Assembly (NCBI GenBank): GCA_018267795.1
Contig: JAFDXS010000108.1
Span: forward strand, 1-7,422
DNA length: 7,422 nucleotides
Source: Bacteroidota bacterium
Lineage (GTDB): Bacteria; Bacteroidota; Bacteroidia; Chitinophagales; Chitinophagaceae
Direction: 5' to 3'
How positions within the stretch are numbered: position 1 is the first letter of the stretch; the number at the start of each line of letters is the position of its first letter. The notes below the pieces were generated by a model, which was not told where the DNA came from, did not search any database, and saw only the letters and a list, made by a program, of their open reading frames with translations. A program made the position numbers and the translations under genes. Of the stretch, positions 1 to 5,769 are shown piece by piece.

Positions 1-1271
1 CTATACTTATAATACTAATATTGATACTGTTGCTGATGACTGCTATAACAGCAGGCGCGGAAACAGCTTTTTTTTCGCTAAGCGCGAAGGATATCAACTA
101 CCTGAAATCGAACGAAAGACCTGCGGCAAGACAAGTGGTGCAACTGCTGGACCAACCTAAAGAACTGCTGGCAACCATACTGGTAGCAAACAACTTTATA
201 AACATAGCCATAGTAATATCTACCAATGTACTGGTGGAGCAATTTATAAACGCTACGGTGAGCCCTATACTATCGTTTGTGGTGCAGGTGGTGATGGTTA
301 CCTTCCTGCTGGTATTATTTGGAGAGGTATTACCAAAGGTATATGCTACGCAGAACAATATGCGCATGGCCATATTCTCTGCCCCATCGCTGAAAGTATT
401 GCTTAATATCTTCAGGCCGGTGAGTAAAATGCTGGTATCGTCCACCAACTTTATAGAAGGCAGGCTAGGCAGCAAGCAAGGTAATAATATAAGCAATGAA
501 GATTTTGAGCATGCCATAGAGCTAACCGTGGGGCATACGGCCACCAAGGAAGAAGTGAACATCTTTAAAGGCATACTGAAATTTGGGAATATAACAGTGC
601 GCCAGGTAATGCATACACGCATGGACGTAAGCGGCCTGGACTATGAAATGACCTTCCCCGAGGTGCAGAAGTTTTGCATAGAAACGGGGTACTCAAGGCT
701 ACCTGTATATAAGGAAAGCCTGGACAAGATAGCCGGTATGATACATACCAAAGATTTTCTGCCCTACTCTGAGCAAGATGACTTTAACTGGCATACACTG
801 ATAAGAGCAGCCTATTTTGTGCATGAAGGCAAACTGATAGAAGACCTGCTAAAAGAATTTCAGCTAAAGCGCATACACTTTGCGATAGTAGTGGACGAAT
901 TTGGCGGTACGTCAGGCATAATAACGCTGGAAGATATAATGGAAGAAGTGATAGGCGATATAAAAGATGAATTTGATGAAGATGATCTTAACTACAAGAA
1001 GATAGATGACCAGAACTACATATTTGAAGGCAAAATGCTGATAAATGATGTGTGCAAAATACTGGGAGAACCTTCTGATATATTTGACGCTGTGCGAGGG
1101 GAAAGTGATTCGCTGGGTGGGTTGATCTTAGAGATATCAGGCAAATTTCCTGTGGTGAATGATGTAATACATTTCAATAATTATGATTTTACGGTGCTGG
1201 CCATTGACAAAATGAGAATACAGCGTGTGAAACTGACCATAAACGAACAAATACAGCAGGAAAACGAGTAA
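1..1271 (+). CDS. gldE: Gliding motility-associated protein GldE, CNNM/CBS/CorC-type membrane protein (5' end outside window)
   Basis: The reading frame is open to the left edge (codons from base 3 read I-L-I-I-L-I), so the TTG at 21 is not a credible start; the true start lies outside. Residues below count from that TTG. A CNNM (DUF21) membrane domain covers about 1-135, with hydrophobic segments near 1-20, 49-75, 80-105 and 118-133. A CBS pair follows at about 194-310, including the typical VDEFGGTSGIITLEDIMEEV. A CorC_HlyC domain covers about 330-407. The family resembles CorC-type magnesium/cobalt proteins and haemolysin-like proteins and sits in the inner membrane; GldE is tied genetically to gliding in Flavobacterium, but its biochemical role is unsettled. 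The GldE call over a generic haemolysin-like protein rests on overall likeness, including the VRGESDSLGG stretch at about 348-357. Ile codons are nearly all ATA (37 of 42). The gene ends with TAA and its own terminator; gldD is not downstream. Confidence 0.88.
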   Translation, partial: ILIILILILLLMTAITAGAETAFFSLSAKDINYLKSNERPAARQVVQLLDQPKELLATILVANNFINIAIVISTNVLVEQFINATVSPILSFVVQVVMVTFLLVLFGEVLPKVYATQNNMRMAIFSAPSLKVLLNIFRPVSKMLVSSTNFIEGRLGSKQGNNISNEDFEHAIELTVGHTATKEEVNIFKGILKFGNITVRQVMHTRMDVSGLDYEMTFPEVQKFCIETGYSRLPVYKESLDKIAGMIHTKDFLPYSEQDDFNWHTLIRAAYFVHEGKLIEDLLKEFQLKRIHFAIVVDEFGGTSGIITLEDIMEEVIGDIKDEFDEDDLNYKKIDDQNYIFEGKMLINDVCKILGEPSDIFDAVRGESDSLGGLILEISGKFPVVNDVIHFNNYDFTVLAIDKMRIQRVKLTINEQIQQENE

Positions 1272-1294
1272 GAATAATACCTGCCAATTTCTTT

Positions 1295-1327
1295 ATAACG
1301 CCTTGTAATACAAGGCGTTATTTTTTT
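1295..1327 (+). terminator. Intrinsic terminator of gldE
   Basis: A perfect inverted repeat starts 23 bases after the gldE stop. The core arms are TAACGCCTTG and CAAGGCGTTA, extendable to 12 bp around a three-base AAT loop, and seven T residues follow. This is the classic Rho-independent form and separates gldE transcription from the next gene. Confidence 0.93.
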
Positions 1328-1360
1328 GCTTTAAAGAGTTTAAATAATGACATTTTTTTT

Positions 1361-1405
1361 ATACATTGTGTATGATACGTTAATATGTACATAATGACTA
1401 TGTAC
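1361..1405 (+). promoter_or_regulatory. Possible promoter/operator region of the large secreted-protein gene
   Basis: Because a terminator precedes it, the gene at 1437 needs its own promoter within about 1328-1436, which is very A+T rich. It holds an inverted repeat ATACA-TTG-TGTAT (1361-1373) and two direct copies of TATGTAC (1384-1390 and 1399-1405), the first forming the palindrome ATGTACAT (1385-1392). TACATTG at 1362-1368 comes close to the Bacteroidota -7 box TAnnTTTG, but no well-spaced -33 TTG is seen. The start codon has only an A-rich leader and no Shine-Dalgarno. The need for a promoter here is firm; the exact elements are a guess. Confidence 0.35.
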
Positions 1406-1436
1406 TTGAACCAATAAAAAATTAAATATCGGGTTT

Positions 1437-4400
1437 ATGCATTTTAATGGTACTAAGTTCTATACACTTCTATTATGCGGTTTAGTTAGCCCTTTTGCTA
1501 TGATGGCGCAATCCTCTTTACAGAGCAGTGCGCAATCGATGGCGGGCAAGAAGCCAATGGTCTTCCTGGAAAACAAAGGACAAATAACCAACCAGTATAG
1601 TAGTACGCGCCGCGACATACAATACAAGTTATCAGGCAATGGTATGGATGTATTTGTAGGGAACGGGGCTTTGCATTACCAGTTCAACAAAGTGTCTTAT
1701 ACTAAGGCTAAAAAAACCTTTAATACAAAAACGTATAGGGTAGATGTGGCGCTTGTAGGTGCTAATACACATGCAAAAGCAATAGCAGAAGACAAGCAGG
1801 TGTACCGTGAAAGCTACCGCCTTGCAAAACTTGGAGACAAACAACTGACTGCAAGCTCTTATAAGAAAGTAACCTATAAAGATGTTTACCCTAATATAGA
1901 CTGGGTACTGTATGTAAAAGATAATAGCCTGGAATATGACTTTGTAGTAAGACCCGGCGGTAACGTAAAAGATATTAAACTTCGCTATGATGGCGCTACT
2001 AAAATGCTGCCTAAAAATGAGGGCATAACTGTAAGCTCGCCGATGGGTGATGTGCGCGAGAAAAAGCCATATAGCTATGAGGCAAACACAGGCAGAATGG
2101 TTGCTTCCAGCTTTAAACTGGATAAAAATATTTTAAGCTTTAATACGGATAGTTATGAAGGGACAATAGTTATTGACCCACAGATAGAATGGTCAACATA
2201 CTATGGAGGATCAGCAGGGGACCAGGCTTATGGCTCTACAACTGACGGAAGCGGGAATATATACCTAACAGGAGGTACTAACAGCGCTGCTAATATTGCA
2301 ACAATTGGAAGCCACTCTGCCATATTAGGCGGCGGCGGCGGTGATGCATTCCTTGCAAAATTCAGCTCATCCGGCGGTCTGCTTTGGGCAACTTATATTG
2401 GCGGCAATGGCTTTGATGCGGGCGAAGGTGTAGCTTGCGATGCATCAGGGAATGTTTATGTTACAGGGACTACCGGAAGCAATGCAGGCGTAGCTACAAC
2501 AGGTGCATTCCAAACAACTTATGGTGGTGGCAGCTTTGGTGGCGGTGATGCATTTTTGGCAAAATTCAATTCAGGTGATACTATGCTATGGAGCACTTAC
2601 TACGGTGGTACAAGCAACGATGCGGGTTATGCTGTGGCATGTAATGCAAACGGAGATGTATATTTTGGCGGCAACACTGCAAGCACCGGTTTGAGAAAAA
2701 TGTATACTACAAACGGATATGACACTTCGTTTAACGGTACCAGCGATGTGTTTCTCGCAAAATTCAGAACCGATGGTACACGTGTATGGAGCACATTCTA
2801 TGGCGGCAGCGCTCTTGACCAATTGCAAGGGTTGTCAATAGACCGCCTGGGAAATATATTTGGTACCGGACAAACATATAGCACTAGTGGCATTGCAACA
2901 GCAGGCGCTTTCCAGACAACAGTTTCAGGCACGACTCCACAAACCGCATTCTTATTCAAATATGATTCTACATGCCATTTGAAATGGGCAACCTATTATG
3001 GCACTAATACAACTCTTGGCTACAGTGTAGCATGTGATACGCTGGGCAGTCTTTATTTTACGGGGTATACAACATCAACTACAAATATCGCGTCAGCAGG
3101 CAGCTACCAAAGCACACTTGCAGGCTCGCAGGATATTTTTATAGCGAAATTTGATACAGCCGGCGGACGCATATGGGGAACTTACTATGGCGGCACGCAA
3201 TCTGACGAAAGTGTAGGTGGTTTAGCATTTGATAACTGGGGGAATATTATTGTGACGGGCCACACCTCAAGTACTAGTGGTATTGCAACAAGCATAAATG
3301 GATCTGTACAAGCAGTTTTAGGCGGGTTCAGAGATGCCTGTCTTGCGAAATTCACACCATTTGGCCAGTTGGTATGGGGGACTTATTTTGGCAATACCGG
3401 AGACGATGAAGGAACCGGTGCGCTATACATACCCTCAACCGGTGCAATGTATATGACGGGATGGACAACCAGTACTTCTGGCATAGCAATGGGCGTTAGT
3501 CCGTATCAATCTACTTTTGGCGGAGGAACAAGCGGGTTCCTGACCGGGGACGTCTTTATAACTAAGTTCAATCCTGATACGATGGTGTTTGTAAAGCAAC
3601 GATATACAGATACACTTCTGTGCCCAGGAGGAACATTTAATGTGGCTTACACTACTTCTTATAATTTCAATACAGGCAATACTTTCACCGTTCAATTATC
3701 TGACGCGAGCGGCAGCTTTGCAAGCCCTGTGAATATAGGAAGCAGTACTGCAACAAGCTCAGGGACAATATCTGCTACAGTGCCTGCTTTAACAGCACTG
3801 GGCAATGGTTATCGCATACGCATAGTGTCTACAAGCCCTGCATTTACTTCGCCTGATGAATACTATAACATACATGTGGTAGGTGGTATACCAACACCTG
3901 TAGTTAATAACAATGGTCCTATATGCGTGGGCGATACGCTGAAACTGACATCAAGCAACTCTGCTAATCCGCCTGTGACACTATATAGCTGGACAGGGCC
4001 TAATGGCTATACTGCCAGTACGCAGAACCCTGTAATACCAATAACAACGACCAACAATGCAGGTACTTATTTAGTAACAACGACAAGACCGGGATGCCCG
4101 GGCACATCTGCCAATACTACTGTTGTAATAAATAATGTTTTCCCTAACGCACCAAGCGATAGCGTTAACAGTCCTATTTGTGCAGGTAATACGCTTTACC
4201 TGTTTGCTCATAGCACGACAACGGGCGTAACCTATAGCTGGACAGGGCCTAATGGCTTTGCTTCTACTTTACAAAACCCAAGTATACCTGCGGCTACTTC
4301 TTTTGCTACAGGTAAATATTATGTGAGCGCTATCTACAACACCTGTAAAGCAACAGACAGCCTAAATGCGGTAGTAAATGCACCGGGTACTGCAAGCATA

Positions 4401-5207
4401 ACTATAGCGGGTGTACCTACTGATACTTTCTGCGTAGGTGATAACGCAAACTTTGTAGCTACTACTACACTTGGCGGCACTGATCCTAAATATCAATGGG
4501 TAGTGAACCATATAACTGAAATAGGTGCCATAAGCAATAACTGGGGCTCGCCTTATCTGAGCAATGGTGATACTGTTTACTGTATATTAACCAGCAATGC
4601 CGACTGTATATCAAGCTCTGAGGTAACGAGCAACTATGTGGTGGTAACGATATTGCCAATAACACCACCAACAGTGACTATATCATCAATGCCGAGCAGA
4701 GTGACTACACCGGGGCAAACAATTACATTTACAGCTACTGTAACGAATGGCGGGTCTGCACCTACTTATCAATGGTATAAAAACGGTGTGCTGATACCCG
4801 GTGCAACGACTAACCCATACGCAACTAATAATGTAAACAATGGTGATGTGATGAGCTGTACGGTAGTAAGCAATGCACAATGCGTATCGCCTAATACTGC
4901 AACAGGAAGCAGTTCACCTCTTGGTGTAGAAAACACTGTAGGTGGCACAATAACTTCACTGTATCCTAATCCTAACAATGGCAACTTTACTGTGAAGGCA
5001 AGCTTTAATGGAGCACAACCTAAAGATGCTACTATAGAAGTAGTAAATGTAATAGGCCAGGTTGTATATCACACAGTAGCAGAGGTGCAAAATGGAGCCA
5101 TAGAAAAGAACCTACAATTAGGTGCTGAACTTCCTAATGGAATGTATATACTTCGCCTGGTAGCTAATGATAATAGTTCAATACTGCACTTTAGTATTAA
5201 TAAGTAG
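1437..5207 (+). CDS. Large secreted protein: DUF7948-like domain, seven SBBP blades, Ig-like modules, T9SS type A sorting domain
   Basis: This 1256-residue protein starts at ATG 1437, the only start giving a full signal peptide: hydrophobic 8-24 with likely cleavage after AMMA (24). Residues about 40-250 resemble the DUF7948 domain (VFLENKGQI near the start, TIVIDPQIEW at the end). Seven SBBP repeats follow at about 252-711, then an Ig-like/beta module (717-815), two Ig-like modules with WTGPNG (about 816-901 and 902-982), two more with YQW and SNAxC (about 990-1073 and 1078-1163), and a C-terminal sorting domain (1171-1256). Predicted route: Sec export, then T9SS across the outer membrane, with the C-terminal domain removed and the protein anchored or released. 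No catalytic domain is seen, so a surface, adhesion or matrix role is only inferred. The gene is intact and flanked by terminators on both sides, so it is probably monocistronic. Confidence 0.9.
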   Translation: MHFNGTKFYTLLLCGLVSPFAMMAQSSLQSSAQSMAGKKPMVFLENKGQITNQYSSTRRDIQYKLSGNGMDVFVGNGALHYQFNKVSYTKAKKTFNTKTYRVDVALVGANTHAKAIAEDKQVYRESYRLAKLGDKQLTASSYKKVTYKDVYPNIDWVLYVKDNSLEYDFVVRPGGNVKDIKLRYDGATKMLPKNEGITVSSPMGDVREKKPYSYEANTGRMVASSFKLDKNILSFNTDSYEGTIVIDPQIEWSTYYGGSAGDQAYGSTTDGSGNIYLTGGTNSAANIATIGSHSAILGGGGGDAFLAKFSSSGGLLWATYIGGNGFDAGEGVACDASGNVYVTGTTGSNAGVATTGAFQTTYGGGSFGGGDAFLAKFNSGDTMLWSTYYGGTSNDAGYAVACNANGDVYFGGNTASTGLRKMYTTNGYDTSFNGTSDVFLAKFRTDGTRVWSTFYGGSALDQLQGLSIDRLGNIFGTGQTYSTSGIATAGAFQTTVSGTTPQTAFLFKYDSTCHLKWATYYGTNTTLGYSVACDTLGSLYFTGYTTSTTNIASAGSYQSTLAGSQDIFIAKFDTAGGRIWGTYYGGTQSDESVGGLAFDNWGNIIVTGHTSSTSGIATSINGSVQAVLGGFRDACLAKFTPFGQLVWGTYFGNTGDDEGTGALYIPSTGAMYMTGWTTSTSGIAMGVSPYQSTFGGGTSGFLTGDVFITKFNPDTMVFVKQRYTDTLLCPGGTFNVAYTTSYNFNTGNTFTVQLSDASGSFASPVNIGSSTATSSGTISATVPALTALGNGYRIRIVSTSPAFTSPDEYYNIHVVGGIPTPVVNNNGPICVGDTLKLTSSNSANPPVTLYSWTGPNGYTASTQNPVIPITTTNNAGTYLVTTTRPGCPGTSANTTVVINNVFPNAPSDSVNSPICAGNTLYLFAHSTTTGVTYSWTGPNGFASTLQNPSIPAATSFATGKYYVSAIYNTCKATDSLNAVVNAPGTASITIAGVPTDTFCVGDNANFVATTTLGGTDPKYQWVVNHITEIGAISNNWGSPYLSNGDTVYCILTSNADCISSSEVTSNYVVVTILPITPPTVTISSMPSRVTTPGQTITFTATVTNGGSAPTYQWYKNGVLIPGATTNPYATNNVNNGDVMSCTVVSNAQCVSPNTATGSSSPLGVENTVGGTITSLYPNPNNGNFTVKASFNGAQPKDATIEVVNVIGQVVYHTVAEVQNGAIEKNLQLGAELPNGMYILRLVANDNSSILHFSINK
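2190..3569 (+). repeat. Seven SBBP beta-propeller repeats within the secreted protein
   Basis: The W-x-T-Y/F-Y-G-G signature occurs seven times, starting at residues 252, 317, 385, 451, 517, 580 and 647 (spacing 63-68). Each is followed by a GN(I/V)Y-type strand and a TG-T turn. A second signature, D-x-F-L-A-K-F or a variant, also occurs seven times (303, 371, 437, 503, 566, 633, 705). Where a D-x-F copy precedes a W copy, the distance is always exactly 14 residues. The first blade lacks the D-x-F strand before it and the last D-x-F strand has no W after it, as expected if the ring closes by joining N- and C-terminal strands. A single seven-bladed propeller is the natural reading. Confidence 0.85.
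3882..4925 (+). repeat. Four Ig-like modules in two duplicated pairs
   Basis: The first pair (residues about 816-982) shares PIC(V/A)G(D/N)TL, YSWTGPNG and a late cysteine, with the WTGPNG tryptophans at 852 and 935, 83 residues apart. The second pair (about 990-1163) shares YQW, NGD and C-x(7)-C in an SNA-x-C context. Its tryptophans 1021/1113 and cysteines 1049/1141 and 1057/1149 are each exactly 92 residues apart. Such modules are common stalks in Bacteroidota surface proteins. Module boundaries are approximate and the fold assignment rests on motif likeness. Confidence 0.72.
3984..4257 (+). repeat. 25-base exact direct repeat inside the first Ig-like pair
   Basis: The same 25 bases occur at 3984-4008 and 4233-4257, encoding the YSWTGPNG strand in both modules. 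They are in frame and 249 bases apart, that is 83 codons, the module length. Flanking bases differ quickly. This suggests a fairly recent duplication or gene conversion between modules, and recombination here would gain or lose exactly one module in frame. Confidence 0.85.
4947..5204 (+). other. T9SS type A C-terminal sorting domain of the secreted protein
   Basis: Residues about 1171-1256 carry the hallmarks of the type A sorting domain: SLYPNPNNGNF at the start, a central IEVVNVIGQVVY strand and LPNGMYILRL before a final beta-strand ending HFSINK. In this family the domain directs export by the PorSS/T9SS machinery through the outer membrane and is usually cleaved. It implies that the organism encodes a T9SS, although no T9SS component gene is in this window. 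Confidence 0.9.
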
Positions 5208-5226
5208 CATTGGTAACTCATAACAT

Positions 5227-5264
5227 AGCAAGAGCGCCCTGCGATGCAGGGCGCTCTTGCTTTT
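5227..5264 (+). terminator. Strong hairpin terminator between convergent genes
   Basis: GCAAGAGCGCCCTGC (5228-5242) pairs perfectly with 5246-5260 around a GAT loop, and an extra A-T pair makes 16 bp; TTTT follows on the + strand. It lies 19 bases after the stop of the large secreted-protein gene and 18 bases beyond the stop of the - strand transporter. On the - strand the bases after the stem are not T-rich, so the standard signal is for + strand transcripts, though the G+C-rich stem could also hinder transcription from the other side or stabilise both 3' ends. Confidence 0.88.
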
Positions 5265-5282
5265 GGTGATTATAACGATAAG

Positions 5283-5702
5283 CTACTTAGCGAATATTAA
5301 TACAAATGTTCCTACTATTATCATGCCTGCGCCTAATGCGGCTTTCCAGGTGAGGGTTTCGCCGAGGAAGATGACTGATATGAGGATGGCCAACGCTACA
5401 CTTAGCTTGTCGATTGGTGCAACTTTTGCTACTTCGCCCAATTGCAATGCACGGAAATAAAATACCCATGACAGACCTGTAGCGCAACCCGAAAGGATGA
5501 GAAATATCCAATTAGTTTTAGACAGGCCTGGCAACTGCGGAACGCTGCCTTTAAAAAAGGCAATACTCCAGGCTATGAGTAGTATAATAACCGTTCTGAT
5601 AGCAGTAGCTAAATCAGAGTCAACACCTTTGATACCTATTTTAGCAAATACAGCTACAAGTGCTGCGAAAAAAGCTGAGAGCAATGCATATATCCACCAC
5701 AT
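5283..5702 (-). CDS. Half-size EamA/DMT-superfamily transporter
   Basis: The protein has 139 residues, starting with ATG at 5702 and ending with TAG. It is one EamA domain, about half the usual ten-helix, roughly 300-residue member. Five hydrophobic segments lie near residues 4-22, 31-50, 64-84, 97-114 and 119-137. Conserved stretches typical of small EamA proteins are visible: LATAIRTV (31-38), SGCATGLSW (71-79), FRALQLGEVAKVAPIDKLS (83-101) and FLGETLTWK (112-120). The role is probably export or exchange of a small metabolite across the inner membrane; the substrate cannot be read. A single-domain member is expected to work as a dimer. Positive charges fall mostly after segments 1, 3 and 5, which predicts N-outside/C-inside. 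It follows the receptor gene by 67 bases but seems to have its own promoter. Confidence 0.87.
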   Translation of the reverse strand: MWWIYALLSAFFAALVAVFAKIGIKGVDSDLATAIRTVIILLIAWSIAFFKGSVPQLPGLSKTNWIFLILSGCATGLSWVFYFRALQLGEVAKVAPIDKLSVALAILISVIFLGETLTWKAALGAGMIIVGTFVLIFAK

Positions 5703-5721
5703 AGTTTTTGTTTTTAACTGA

Positions 5722-5757
5722 CAAAGTTATTTTCCTATCATTAAGTAACTATGCCAA
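5722..5757 (-). promoter_or_regulatory. Bacteroidota-type promoter for the EamA gene
   Basis: On the - strand the gap contains TAACTTTG (5729 down to 5722), an exact match to the Bacteroidota -7 box TAnnTTTG, 19 bases ahead of the start codon. A TTG that could serve as the -33 element ends at 5755, a 25-base spacer, somewhat longer than the usual 17-23. Transcription would then begin around 5715, giving a very short A-rich leader with no Shine-Dalgarno. The -7 box is convincing; the -33 element is weak. Confidence 0.55.
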
Positions 5758-5769
5758 CACCGGACAGAT

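Noticed and set aside
98..622. 174-codon open frame on the - strand inside gldE
   Set aside because: It lies wholly opposite a clear conserved coding region, shows no recognisable domain, and its openness follows from the codon bias of gldE.
1384..1405. Paired TATGTAC copies as target-site duplication or attachment site
   Set aside because: Only 8 bases separate the copies, nothing mobile lies between or beside them, and 7-base repeats are expected by chance in such A+T-rich DNA.
2328..2342. (GGC)4GGT run as a phase-variation tract
   Set aside because: The unit is three bases, so slippage would only change the number of glycines in a loop and could not switch the gene off; the tract is also short.
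2503..3695. Several 60-90 codon open frames in and opposite the secreted-protein gene
   Set aside because: They fall within the SBBP repeats of a long intact gene and have low-complexity, non-protein-like translations.
2190..4925. Regular repeats as a possible CRISPR array or mobile-element repeat
   Set aside because: The repeats are protein-level modules of 63-92 codons in one open frame, with degenerate DNA and no spacers or terminal inverted repeats.
5257..5721. Two short + strand open frames opposite the EamA gene
   Set aside because: The - strand frame encodes a well-formed EamA domain with a promoter box; the + strand frames lack any domain and one runs through the EamA start region.
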